Assembly (NCBI GenBank): GCA_964647825.1
Contig: CAZYJL010000001.1
Location: forward strand, 220,588-284,587
Source of the DNA: VFKI01 sp964647825
Lineage (GTDB): Bacteria > Pseudomonadota > Gammaproteobacteria > DSM-16500
Length of the DNA: 64,000 nucleotides
Direction: 5' to 3'
Positions 17,545 through 26,156 of this stretch are shown in pieces (the stretch's first letter is position 1; the number at the start of each line of letters is the position of its first letter). Under the pieces are notes generated by a model. The model searched no databases. It saw nothing but the letters and a program-made list of their open reading frames with translations, and had not been told where the DNA came from. The translations under genes and the position numbers were made by a program.

Positions 17545-18033
17545 ATGAAAGCGCAAAAACGTGAGGCTGTGAGTATGAGTCGTGCCAATGATCATCAGAT
17601 TTCGCTGGATCATGAAAGCCGCATTACGCGGCTGGAAGCGGCTGTTGAACATATTGCCAGTGCTTTGCTGGATCTCAAAAATGATATTAAAAATGGTTTC
17701 GCAGAATTGCGGAATGAATTTCGGCGTGAAATCAAACGCATAGATGATCGGATTGATCGTTTAGACGGTCGGATGAATCGTTTAGATGGTCGCATGGATC
17801 GTATGGAAGATCAGATGAATCGTTTAGACGGTCGCATGGATCGTTTAGACGGTCGGATGGATCGTATGGAAGATCGGATGGATCGTTTAGATGGTCGAAT
17901 GGATCGTCTTGATGGCCGAATCGATCGTCTCGATGGTAAGGTCGATACGCACTTCAAATGGCTGCTCGGGATAATGATAGGTGGTTTTGGTGGCTTATTT
18001 GGCATGTTGAGTCACGCCATGCACTGGATATGA
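17545..18033 (+). CDS. Heptad-repeat coiled-coil protein with C-terminal membrane anchor
   Basis: A 162-residue protein of unknown function. The middle (about residues 68-132) is made of near-perfect seven-residue units of the type RMDRLDG or RMDRMED, encoded by 21-bp DNA repeats. The C terminus is a hydrophobic segment (WLLGIMIGGFGGLFGML). The periodicity predicts a long coiled coil tethered to the inner membrane. Units with DQMNRLDG and DRMDRLDG alternate, suggesting recent unequal-crossover expansion. ATG 17545 (TAGG before it) and ATG 17575 (GTGAGG before it) are both possible starts. Confidence 0.75.
   Translation: MKAQKREAVSMSRANDHQISLDHESRITRLEAAVEHIASALLDLKNDIKNGFAELRNEFRREIKRIDDRIDRLDGRMNRLDGRMDRMEDQMNRLDGRMDRLDGRMDRMEDRMDRLDGRMDRLDGRIDRLDGKVDTHFKWLLGIMIGGFGGLFGMLSHAMHWI
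17740..17942 (+). repeat. Tandem 21-bp coding repeat
   Basis: About nine to ten units related to CGGATGGATCGTTTAGACGGT run through the middle of the coiled-coil gene in frame. Two larger blocks containing ATGGATCGTATGGAAGATC (near 17793 and 17856) show duplication of several units at once. The copy number may vary between strains. Confidence 0.8.
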
Positions 18034-18076
18034 TGGTATCATTAGCGTCCTTTTGATCAGATAAAGACCGTTTACC

Positions 18077-19402
18077 GTGAAAAAACTCTATCTTGAAACG
18101 CATGGTTGTCAAATGAATGAATATGACTCAGCCCGCATGGCTGATGTCTTAAAAGCCTCACATGGCTTAGAAAAAACAGTCAACCCAGAAGAAGCCGATG
18201 TTTTATTGTTAAACACGTGTTCGGTGCGCGAAAAAGCCTCAGAAAAAGTCTTTTCGGAATTAGGTCGTTGGCGCGCGTTGAAAGCAAAAAAGCCGGCTTT
18301 GGTGATTGGTGTGGGTGGCTGTGTAGCGAGCCAAGAAGGCGAGGCGATTTTGAAGCGTGCGCCATATGTCGATTTAGTGTTTGGGCCACAGACTTTGCAT
18401 CGACTTGGCGATATGTTGAATGCACGACAGACTAAGCGTGTCCCTCAAGTTGATATTAGTTTCCCCGAAATTGAGAAATTTGATCGATTGCCGGAGCCAT
18501 CCGTCCAAGGTCCGACGGCATTTGTGTCGATTATGGAAGGCTGCAGTAAATATTGTAGTTTTTGTGTGGTGCCGTATACCCGAGGCGAAGAAATTAGTCG
18601 TCCGTTGGATGATGTGCTGGCGGAAGTCGTCAGTTTAGCTGCGCGTGGTGTGCGAGAAGTGAATTTATTAGGTCAAAATGTGAATGACTACCGGGGTCCG
18701 ATGCATGAGGGCGGGACAGCTGATTTGGCTTGTTTAATCCGTTATGTGGCAGCAATTGAGGGGATTTGTCGGATTCGTTTTACAACGTCGCATCCTTTGG
18801 CCTTTTCAAATAGCTTGATTGAAGCATATGCGGATGTGCCAGAGTTGGTGAATCATTTACATTTGCCGGTGCAGAGCGGTTCAGATCGTATTTTAGCCGC
18901 GATGAAGCGTGGGTATACCGCACTAGAATATAAATCAAAGATTCGGCGTTTGCGTAAGATTCGGCCGGATATTAGCGTATCTTCGGATTTTATTATCGGT
19001 TTTCCCGGTGAAACAGAAGACGATTTTGCAGCGACCTTAGATTTGATTCAGGCGATTGGTTTTGACACGTCGTTTAGTTTTATTTATAGCCCACGACCAG
19101 GTACGCCAGCCGCTTCTTTACCGGATGAAGTGCCTCTTGACGTCAAAAAGAAGCGTTTGGCGATTTTGCAACATCGTATTGCACAACATGCCAGATCCAT
19201 TAGTGAAGGGATGGTTGGCACTGTGCAATCGATACTGGTGACTGGTCCTTCTAAAAAAGACCCTAAGATGTGGTCAGGCCGGACGGAGAATAATCGGATT
19301 GTGAACTTTTCGGGAGAAGGGGTGGCAGTTGGCCAGCTAGCTGCCGTGCGGATTCAAGAGGCATTGCCAAATTCATTGCGTGGTGTGTTAGCGGAGTCAT
19401 GA
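18077..19402 (+). CDS. miaB: tRNA-2-methylthio-N6-isopentenyladenosine37 synthase
   Basis: A radical-SAM methylthiotransferase that modifies adenosine 37 of tRNAs reading UNN codons. Three cysteines in the N-terminal UPF0004 domain (HGCQMNEY, NTCSVREKA, GGCVASQ) bind one iron-sulfur cluster. The radical-SAM cluster motif is CSKYCSFC at residues 156-163, followed by the TRGEE stretch. A C-terminal TRAM-like region ends the 441-residue protein. The start is GTG at 18077, matching the usual KKLYLETHGCQMN beginning. It is followed by phoH, ybeY and corC, as in many gammaproteobacteria. Confidence 0.96.
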   Translation: MKKLYLETHGCQMNEYDSARMADVLKASHGLEKTVNPEEADVLLLNTCSVREKASEKVFSELGRWRALKAKKPALVIGVGGCVASQEGEAILKRAPYVDLVFGPQTLHRLGDMLNARQTKRVPQVDISFPEIEKFDRLPEPSVQGPTAFVSIMEGCSKYCSFCVVPYTRGEEISRPLDDVLAEVVSLAARGVREVNLLGQNVNDYRGPMHEGGTADLACLIRYVAAIEGICRIRFTTSHPLAFSNSLIEAYADVPELVNHLHLPVQSGSDRILAAMKRGYTALEYKSKIRRLRKIRPDISVSSDFIIGFPGETEDDFAATLDLIQAIGFDTSFSFIYSPRPGTPAASLPDEVPLDVKKKRLAILQHRIAQHARSISEGMVGTVQSILVTGPSKKDPKMWSGRTENNRIVNFSGEGVAVGQLAAVRIQEALPNSLRGVLAES

Positions 19403-19409
19403 TTTTAAC

Positions 19410-19594
19410 GTAAGTACTCAGGTGGTCAGGTTTCTTTCACTTGACTGCATCACATGGGTCCCGCAGAAACAGTACTTTATCATTGCTGCGCCCTTTCAAG
19501 GTTCATGAAGCGCATTTCCATTGGTAAAATGCAATCTGCTGTTCAGCAACTGCGGTCAGTCAAGTGAAAGAAACCTGACTACCTGAGTAGTTAC
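19410..19594. repeat. Long-palindrome intergenic element, copy 2
   Basis: A 185-bp element with ends GTAAGTACTCAG and CTGAGTAGTTAC and arms GGTTTCTTTCACTTGACT and AGTCAAGTGAAAGAAACC. The centre GCGCCCTTTCAAGGTTCATG and AAGCGCATTTCC is the family signature. It lies seven bases after miaB and would fold into one long hairpin in the transcript between miaB and phoH. Confidence 0.85.
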
Positions 19595-19664
19595 ATTTTA
19601 ACTTTATTTGTTGGCGTGTTGGGTTATACTGAAAGTGAGTCTTCTTTTGGAGTCTGACCAGAAT

Positions 19665-20651
19665 TTGGAAACTGCACAGTACTCTAGAGTCGTCACCTTA
19701 AGCCCGGAAAATAACCGGCGGCTGCAGGAACTATGTGGCCACTGTGATGAGCATCTGCAATTGATTGAAAAACGCTTATCAGTTCGTATTCGGCATCGTG
19801 GGTATACTTTTTCTGTCTCAGGTGAATCGCAAGCAGTTGAACAAGCTTGCCGCGCACTGGAAGACCTTTACCGTGAATCATTTTCTCGAAAAATGCTCCC
19901 TTCTAGCGAAGTACATCTTTATCTACAGACATCGATGAGATCATCCCTTCCGGAGGAAAAAACTATGGCGGTTGTTAGCCGACGTATGGAAGTGCGGACA
20001 AAGTGTGCATTAGTGACTGCGCGTGGCGAGAATCAAGTTTTATATCTAAATAATATTCAACAGCACGATATTAATTTTGGTATTGGTCCAGCTGGAACGG
20101 GAAAGACGTGGCTTGCAGTGGCATCTGCTGTCCAAGCACTTGAATCTGGTCGAGTCAGTCGCATTATTTTAGTGCGCCCAATTGTCGAAGCAGGTGAGCG
20201 CTTAGGTTTCTTGCCAGGTGATCTTGCGCAGAAAGTGCATCCGTATTTGCGACCTCTGTATGATGGTTTATATGAAATGCTCGGTTTTGAATCTGTTAAT
20301 CAAATGATAGAACGAGATGTGATTGAAATTGTGCCATTAGCGTATATGCGAGGCCGTTCATTGAATGATTCATTTATTATTTTAGATGAAGGTCAAAATA
20401 CGACAGCAGAACAAATGAAAATGTTTTTAACGCGTATTGGGTTTAATTCTAAAGCGGTGATTACAGGCGATGCCACTCAGATTGATTTATTAGATCGAAC
20501 GCAATCTGGCTTAATGCATGCACTGAATGTTTTAAAAAATATTAGCGGTATTAGTGTGACGCGTTTTGAAGCTGGCGATGTCGTGCGTCATCCATTGGTG
20601 CAGCGCATTGTTGAAGCTTATGAAAACTATGGGAATAGAACGGCTGGTTAA
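19665..20651 (+). CDS. ybeZ: PhoH-family ATPase (YbeZ)
   Basis: A cytoplasmic P-loop NTPase of the PhoH family, genetically and physically linked to YbeY and RNA metabolism. Walker A is FGIGPAGTGKTWLAVA, Walker B is FIILDEGQNTT and the sensor is VITGDATQIDL. An N-terminal KH-like region precedes them. The frame is open from 19608, but a TATACT box at 19625-19630 would lie inside such a start. TTG at 19665 follows GGAG and aligns the beginning with family members, giving about 329 residues. GTG 19635 is an alternative. ybeY begins three bases after its stop. Confidence 0.93.
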   Translation: METAQYSRVVTLSPENNRRLQELCGHCDEHLQLIEKRLSVRIRHRGYTFSVSGESQAVEQACRALEDLYRESFSRKMLPSSEVHLYLQTSMRSSLPEEKTMAVVSRRMEVRTKCALVTARGENQVLYLNNIQQHDINFGIGPAGTGKTWLAVASAVQALESGRVSRIILVRPIVEAGERLGFLPGDLAQKVHPYLRPLYDGLYEMLGFESVNQMIERDVIEIVPLAYMRGRSLNDSFIILDEGQNTTAEQMKMFLTRIGFNSKAVITGDATQIDLLDRTQSGLMHALNVLKNISGISVTRFEAGDVVRHPLVQRIVEAYENYGNRTAG

Positions 20652-20654
20652 TTC

Positions 20655-21134
20655 ATGTTTGATATCACAGTGCAATATAACGTCGAAAGTCATGCGTTGC
20701 CTTCTGTCACACAATTCAAAGAGTGGACTGCGGCAACGTTACAACATCGTGTGTCAAAGGCTGAAGTGACGTTGCGTATTACGGATGCCACAGAAATGAC
20801 GCGGTTAAATGAAACATTTCGTCAGAAAACCGGTCCAACCAATGTGCTTGCTTTTCCTTTGCTTATGCCAGATGCAACACAACCTGATGTGGTTTTGATG
20901 GGTGATATCGTCATGTGTGCAGAGGTCATTACAGCTGAGGCGCAGGTACAGCATAAAACACTGGAAGCGCATTTCGCTCATATGGTTGTGCATGGCACAT
21001 TACATTTGTTGGGTTTTAATCATGAGCATGTCGATGAGGCAAATCTGATGGAAGCTGAAGAAGTCCTCATTCTCAAAGAGCTGGGGTTCTCTGACCCTTA
21101 CATTGTCAAGCAGCAAGAAAATATAAATAGATAA
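20655..21134 (+). CDS. ybeY: Endoribonuclease/rRNA maturation factor YbeY
   Basis: A zinc-dependent RNase involved in 16S rRNA 3' maturation and ribosome quality control. The zinc motif appears as HGTLHLLGFNHEH near residue 115, with three histidines; family members often have DH where this has NH. The TNVLAFP stretch and the MGDIVMCAEV segment are also family-typical. The 159-residue length is normal. It sits three bases after phoH and 25 before corC, in the conserved ybeZ-ybeY-corC order. Confidence 0.95.
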   Translation: MFDITVQYNVESHALPSVTQFKEWTAATLQHRVSKAEVTLRITDATEMTRLNETFRQKTGPTNVLAFPLLMPDATQPDVVLMGDIVMCAEVITAEAQVQHKTLEAHFAHMVVHGTLHLLGFNHEHVDEANLMEAEEVLILKELGFSDPYIVKQQENINR

Positions 21135-21159
21135 AAAAAGTAACGGGGTAAATTTTCGT

Positions 21160-22023
21160 ATGGACGACGGTCAGCAAATACAAAAAAAGAAAAATCTTTT
21201 TAATTTTTTATGGAATTGGTTTAGATACCGCCCTAGAAATCGTGAGCAATTATTAGATGTATTGCGTGATGCTACTGCACATAATGTGTTGACCGTGGAC
21301 ATGTTAGCCATGGTCGAGCGGGTGTTGCAAGTGACAGAATTAAAAGTGAGTGATGTGATGGTACCTGCTTCACAAATGATTGTTGTGGATCGTGATGCGG
21401 GGTTAAATACGATCTTACCTTTAGTCGTTGAGTCAGCCCATTCGCGTTTTCCAGTGATGGATGGGCAAGCTGTCGCTGGCATGTTGTTAGCAAAAGATTT
21501 ATTGCCATATATGTTGCCTACTCAACCGCGTCATTTCTTAATCACAGATATTTTGCGTCCTGCCATTTTTGTGCCACAAAGTAAGCGACTCGATGTTTTG
21601 TTGCGTGAATTCCGTTTAAACCATAATCATTTAGCCATGGTGATTGATGAATATGGCCATATTGCGGGATTGATTACCATCGAAGATGTTTTAGAAGAGA
21701 TTGTGGGTGAGATTGAAGATGAATATGATACAGAAGAAGAGGATGATATTCGTCCACGCGGCAAGGGAGCTTTTAGTGTAAAAGCCTCCACTTTACTTGA
21801 AGATTTTAATCACTATTTTGGTACGACATTTCAGGATGATGAGTTTGATACGGTAGGTGGTTTAGTACTAAAAAAATTCGGCCGTTTACCAAAGCGTGGT
21901 GAATCGATTGAATTAAATAAGTGTTGGTTCCGAGTATTAGCTGTGGATAGTCGCCGCATAGATTTGTTGGAATTGCGTCTTGGTAAGCAAAAATTACTAA
22001 AAAATAATGAAGAAACAAAGTAA
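21160..22023 (+). CDS. corC: CorC/HlyC-family transporter-associated CBS protein
   Basis: A soluble protein with two CBS domains and a C-terminal CorC/HlyC domain, linked to magnesium and cobalt efflux. The first CBS region begins VSDVMVPASQMIVVD, the second contains MVIDEYGHIAGLITIEDVLEEIVGEI (key part DEYGHIAGLITIEDVLEE), and the C-terminal domain has FDTVGGLVLKKFGRLP. The 287-residue length is usual. The stop codon TAA lies inside the first bases of a palindromic repeat (copy 3), so the repeat has supplied or preserved the stop. Confidence 0.93.
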   Translation: MDDGQQIQKKKNLFNFLWNWFRYRPRNREQLLDVLRDATAHNVLTVDMLAMVERVLQVTELKVSDVMVPASQMIVVDRDAGLNTILPLVVESAHSRFPVMDGQAVAGMLLAKDLLPYMLPTQPRHFLITDILRPAIFVPQSKRLDVLLREFRLNHNHLAMVIDEYGHIAGLITIEDVLEEIVGEIEDEYDTEEEDDIRPRGKGAFSVKASTLLEDFNHYFGTTFQDDEFDTVGGLVLKKFGRLPKRGESIELNKCWFRVLAVDSRRIDLLELRLGKQKLLKNNEETK

Positions 22024-22204
22024 CTACTCAGGCGGTCAGGCTTTTTATATTTGACTGCATAACACGGGTGTTGCAGAGACAGTATTTTACCAAAGCTGCG
22101 CTCTTTCATGAATTATGAAGCGCATTTCCACTGGTAAAATTTAATCTGCTGTTAAGCGACGACGGTTAGTCAAGTAAAAAAAGTCTGACTGCCTGAGTAG
22201 CTAC
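22020..22204. repeat. Long-palindrome intergenic element, copy 3
   Basis: A 185-bp element with ends GTAACTACTCAG and CTGAGTAGCTAC. Its arms are related to those of copy 2 but are partly mismatched, and the centre GCGCTCTTTCATGAATTATG and AAGCGCATTTCC carries the family signature. It overlaps the corC stop codon. The rest of the gap to 22266 holds the ribosome binding site AGGAG for the next gene. Confidence 0.85.
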
Positions 22205-22266
22205 GAAACAAATGAATAGATATTTCTATCTTATGTATTGAGTATAGCTTTTGACAGGAGTGTCAA

Positions 22267-23817
22267 ATGAAGCATTTGCTATCAAGGAAAGATTTTAATC
22301 GTATTTTAAGTATTATTGTCTTGGTTGTTATTAGTGTGGCGCTGATTGCAGGGATATTAGGTTATGTGGTTGGGATCGGCGCTCATGAAGAAAATTGGAA
22401 ATTTTATCTTGCAAGTGGGATTATTTTTCTAACTGGTGGTGCTGTTGTTATTTTTTTAAGTTTGCAGTTGTTTTTCGCTATTTACCGATCAAAGAATCAA
22501 TTATCTTGGCAAGCATTTCATGATAGTTTGACAGGCTTAGTCAATCGTAATCAGCTAGAAAAAAATTTAGATTATATTATTGCATCGTGCTTACGCAGTG
22601 GCGAAAAATTTGCCATATTTTTTATCGATATTGATTTTTTAAAGAAAATAAATGACACCCTTGGACACGATGCGGGTGATCAGTTAATACGAACAATGGG
22701 TGAGCGATTAAAACAATCAGTACGCAAAACAGATGTTGCTGCTCGTTTAGGAGGAGATGAGTTTATTCTCGTTGTCAATGGAGCAGATAATACAAGTATT
22801 GCTGCTATTTTTGCGGAGAAAATTATTAATCGCGTCATTGAACCTGTAAAAATTCATCAACATGAAGTGATTGTCACAGCTAGTATTGGTATTAGTTTTT
22901 TTCCTCAAGATGGTAATGATTATAATACTTTGATTAAAAGTGCGGATCTCGCGCTATACAAAGCAAAACAAGATGGTAGAAATAATTATAAATTTTGTAC
23001 ACCTGCAATGAATGAAGAAATACTTCAAAAGCTATTATTTCGAGGAGCGTTACAAACAGCCCTAGATAAGCAAGAGTTTTATTTGGTTTTTCAGCCTAAA
23101 AAAAACATTAATACTAATCAAGTGATTGGATTTGAAGCGTTGTTGCGTTGGGAGAGTGAGACATATGGTAATGTGCCGCCTAATCGAATTATTCATTTGA
23201 CAGAAGAGATGGGTTTAATTTATCAATTAGGTGATTGGATTTTGCGTAATGCCATTATTCAAGCCAGTCGTTGGATTAGAGAGCATTCTTTGCGATTTCC
23301 CGTTTCTGTTAATATTTCAGCAAGACATTTTATGCAAAATACCTTTGTGACAAGCGTGATGAACGCATTATACGATGTCAATTTTCCTAGAAATTTTTTA
23401 GAAATTGAAATTTCAGAAAGTTTAATTATGCAGAATCCAGAATATTCACTCAATGTCATTCGACAATTAAAAAAAGCAGGTGTCCGTATTAGTATTGATA
23501 ATTTTGGTACGGGTTATTCATCAATTAATTATTTGCAAAAATTTGCTATTGACCGTATTAAAATCGATAGAAAATTTATTATGCATCTTGATAAACGCTC
23601 AGATGAATACATGCTAGTGCAAGCGATTATCGGTTTATCACATAGTTTAAATGTCGCCGTATTGGCAGAAGGGGTTGAGAATAAAGTGCAATATGATGCC
23701 TTAATCAAATTAGGCTGTGATGAAGTGCAAGGTTATTACGTGAGTCATCCTTTAAAAACAGATGCGATACCAGCTTATATTGAAAAGATGGCGACAAGCG
23801 TGTCAGCGGCAGAATAA
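22267..23817 (+). CDS. Membrane-bound GGDEF-EAL cyclic-di-GMP protein
   Basis: A 516-residue protein with two N-terminal membrane helices (residues ~15-40 and ~50-75), then diguanylate cyclase and phosphodiesterase domains. GGDEF is intact at residues 162-166, with an inhibitory RxxD site (RKTD) five residues before it. The EAL motif is at 290-292. Most phosphodiesterase residues are present (NISARHF, EISES, KIDRKF, AEGVE, EVQGYY), but the usual DDFGTGYSS reads DNFGTGYSS (D411, N412), changing a metal ligand. So cyclase activity is likely and phosphodiesterase activity uncertain. AGGAG precedes the ATG. Confidence 0.93.
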   Translation: MKHLLSRKDFNRILSIIVLVVISVALIAGILGYVVGIGAHEENWKFYLASGIIFLTGGAVVIFLSLQLFFAIYRSKNQLSWQAFHDSLTGLVNRNQLEKNLDYIIASCLRSGEKFAIFFIDIDFLKKINDTLGHDAGDQLIRTMGERLKQSVRKTDVAARLGGDEFILVVNGADNTSIAAIFAEKIINRVIEPVKIHQHEVIVTASIGISFFPQDGNDYNTLIKSADLALYKAKQDGRNNYKFCTPAMNEEILQKLLFRGALQTALDKQEFYLVFQPKKNINTNQVIGFEALLRWESETYGNVPPNRIIHLTEEMGLIYQLGDWILRNAIIQASRWIREHSLRFPVSVNISARHFMQNTFVTSVMNALYDVNFPRNFLEIEISESLIMQNPEYSLNVIRQLKKAGVRISIDNFGTGYSSINYLQKFAIDRIKIDRKFIMHLDKRSDEYMLVQAIIGLSHSLNVAVLAEGVENKVQYDALIKLGCDEVQGYYVSHPLKTDAIPAYIEKMATSVSAAE

Positions 23818-23899
23818 TTTCGCTTCATCATTGAAGATTTAAGCATAGCTACAATAATACTTGATAATATGTCGTATTAAAAAAGTAGAACATAAAAAA

Positions 23900-24487
23900 T
23901 TAGTCAACTTGTTGAAATAGTTCATGTAATCGAATAGCTGCCGTGAGCGTCACTAAACTAATAAATAAATAAGCAAGTAAGTGAAATTTTGAAGGAAATA
24001 ATATCATCAAAATAAAAAAAATAAATGCTTCAGCACGTTCTATGATGCCTGGACTATAGTAAAAACTTTTTTTTGAATGATTTTCTGTAAAAATACCAGC
24101 TATTAAAAAACTATTGGTGCAAAGTAAAATACTGCTGACCATCAAAAGACAAATAAGCGAACGTTGTAATGGATCGATTAACCATAAGCCAATGATAATT
24201 GCTAGCTCAACACAGCGGTCAATCATAATGTCGAGTATTGCACCGGTCGGTGTGGATTGTTTAAGTAAGCGTGCGATAGTTCCATCTAGTGTATCAAGAT
24301 AACCTGAAAATAATAATATGCATACTGCAAACATAAGATGCTGATAAGCAAGTGCGGGAATGATTAATAAACCGCTGATACCAGCGAGCAGCGTAATTTT
24401 TACAGGTGAAAAATATCGACTAATCCATTTTGCAAAAGGGTCAACACAAAATTTTTGGTAGTGCTGTCTTACCCAAGTTTCTAGCAT
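23900..24487 (-). CDS. CDP-alcohol phosphatidyltransferase family protein
   Basis: A 195-residue inner-membrane enzyme with about six hydrophobic segments. The signature DGTIAR-x8-G-AIL-D-IMI-D matches the full CDP-alcohol phosphotransferase motif, so it is probably active. It transfers a phospho-alcohol from a CDP-linked donor in phospholipid synthesis. Which lipid it makes (PG phosphate, or another) cannot be told from the sequence. It stands alone, facing the GGDEF/EAL gene. Confidence 0.87.
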   Translation of the reverse strand: MLETWVRQHYQKFCVDPFAKWISRYFSPVKITLLAGISGLLIIPALAYQHLMFAVCILLFSGYLDTLDGTIARLLKQSTPTGAILDIMIDRCVELAIIIGLWLIDPLQRSLICLLMVSSILLCTNSFLIAGIFTENHSKKSFYYSPGIIERAEAFIFFILMILFPSKFHLLAYLFISLVTLTAAIRLHELFQQVD

Positions 24488-24529
24488 TTTTAAATATTTC
24501 CTTTTTTATTGAAGTTTAGTGAAAATGAT

Positions 24530-24714
24530 GTAACAGCTCAGGTCGCTAGGATTTTTTTTGCTTCGCTGTCCGCCATCGCCCAATAGTAGGTTGTACATTA
24601 CCCATATAATACGCTTCATGAATCATGAAAGGGCACTGCATCGGTTAAGTACTGTCTCTGCGGGACCCGTGTTACGCAGCGAAGTAAAAAAAAACTAGTG
24701 ACCTGAGCCGTTAC
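24530..24714. repeat. Long-palindrome intergenic element, copy 4
   Basis: A 185-bp element in the opposite internal orientation to copies 2 and 3. Its ends are GTAACAGCTCAGG and CCTGAGCCGTTAC. The arms (CTAGGATTTTTTTTGCTTCG and CGAAGTAAAAAAAAACTAG) differ from those of the other copies yet still pair with each other. The centre CGCTTCATGAATCATGAAAG with GGGCA is the shared signature. Confidence 0.85.
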
Positions 24715-24734
24715 AAAATGATTATATTCAATTA

Positions 24735-26156
24735 TTAAAAATATTTTAAAATATTGACAATTTTTTTGGTGACTGTCGAAAATAATGTTGGTGTATAAAA
24801 GAGTCCAGCTACGCGTTTGCTCAATTCATTGAGTGTGGGGTAAGGAATCGTGATATCTGTCAATTCGCGAAGTGTCTTTTGCTGATGAATTGCTTGAATC
24901 CACGGCAAAATCAATTCACCTGCATGTGGTGCTAAAATTGATGCGCCAAGTATTAACCCTTTTGGAGAGACACATATTTTTATCATCCCTACCGTTTCAT
25001 TTGCAGTCACTGCACGATCATTTTCAGTGAACGGCAGGATAAAAATTTTGTTTTTAGGGTTTAGTGCAAGCGCTTCTTTTGACAGCATACCAGTATGTGC
25101 AAGTTCAGGAGTGGTGTAGGTTACCCAAGAAATTGCGCGATAATTCACTTTTTGGCGTAATTTAAAAATAGCGTGACGAATAATTATGCCTGCATGATAG
25201 TTGGCAACATGTGTAAATTGAAAAGAGCCGGCAGCATCGCCCATCGCATAGATTTTTTTATTAGATGTTTGTAAATAGGCATTGACTTGAATACCCTTGG
25301 GTGTATACGCCACACCTGCTTTTTCTAGTGCCAAATTCTTAATATTCGGCATTCGTCCTGTTGCAATAAGCAAATGTGAACCTGAGACAGTTTGTGAATT
25401 TTCTGTGGAGCCTAGCGTGATCGTGATTATTTTATTGATTTCTTTAATTTGAAGAATATTAATTTTTTCATAAAGTGTGATGCCTTGTTCTTTAAACAAT
25501 TGTCGTAAGCAATCAACTAACTCAGGTTCATCACGTGGCATCATGGTAAATGCTTCTAATAACGTGACTTTCACACCAAGATGTAAAAAAGCTTGTGCCA
25601 TTTCACAGCCAATGGGCCCTGCGCCAATGATGATTAAATGTTCTGGTTTTGTTTGCAAATTAAAAATCGTTTCATTGGTAAAATAATTCGTTTCAGTCAA
25701 GCCAGGAATAGGAGGAATTGCTGGTGATGAGCCTGTCGCAATAATAAAACGCCGTGCTTGAATTTTGGTGTTATTCACCAATAGCGTATTTTTATCAATA
25801 AACTTTGCTAATCCTTGTATAACATGAGCGCCTAGGGTTGTAAAACGTTCTACTGAGTCATTGGGTGCAAGTTGATTTATTACGTGTGCAACGTAGGCCA
25901 TGACGCGTGCAAAATCAATTTCAGGTGTAACAGGTTTGATACCAAAGGGTTCGCAAGTAATAAATGTACGTGCTGCGTGTGCTGCAGCAATCAGAGATTT
26001 AGAAGGGATACAGCCAGCGTTAAGGCAATCTCCGCCCATTTTATTCTGTTCGATTAAAGCAACTTTTAAATCTAATTGTGCAGCAACAGCAGCGACACTC
26101 AAGCCACCTGCACCTGCGCCAATAATGGCTAGATCATAGATTATTTTATTGGGCAT
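24735..26156 (-). CDS. FAD-dependent pyridine nucleotide-disulfide oxidoreductase (dihydrolipoyl dehydrogenase/MerA-like)
   Basis: A 473-residue flavoenzyme with the FAD motif IIGAGAGGLSVAAVAA, the redox-active disulfide GGDCLNAGCIPSKSL, the NAD motif IIGAGPIGCEMAQAF and the second FAD motif KKIYAMGDAAG. The C-terminal dimerisation domain is present, but the usual HAHPTL segment of lipoamide dehydrogenases reads TIPYPTLNEL. That places it with the MerA-like group of unknown substrate often found beside TVP38 proteins. It has a strong AAAGGAGAG site and overlaps the TVP38 gene by 16 bases, so they form one operon. Confidence 0.88.
   Translation of the reverse strand: MPNKIIYDLAIIGAGAGGLSVAAVAAQLDLKVALIEQNKMGGDCLNAGCIPSKSLIAAAHAARTFITCEPFGIKPVTPEIDFARVMAYVAHVINQLAPNDSVERFTTLGAHVIQGLAKFIDKNTLLVNNTKIQARRFIIATGSSPAIPPIPGLTETNYFTNETIFNLQTKPEHLIIIGAGPIGCEMAQAFLHLGVKVTLLEAFTMMPRDEPELVDCLRQLFKEQGITLYEKINILQIKEINKIITITLGSTENSQTVSGSHLLIATGRMPNIKNLALEKAGVAYTPKGIQVNAYLQTSNKKIYAMGDAAGSFQFTHVANYHAGIIIRHAIFKLRQKVNYRAISWVTYTTPELAHTGMLSKEALALNPKNKIFILPFTENDRAVTANETVGMIKICVSPKGLILGASILAPHAGELILPWIQAIHQQKTLRELTDITIPYPTLNELSKRVAGLFYTPTLFSTVTKKIVNILKYF

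Noticed and set aside
17740..17942. Regular 21-bp repeats as a possible CRISPR or minisatellite
   Set aside because: They are in frame inside a complete gene and encode a regular heptad coiled coil.
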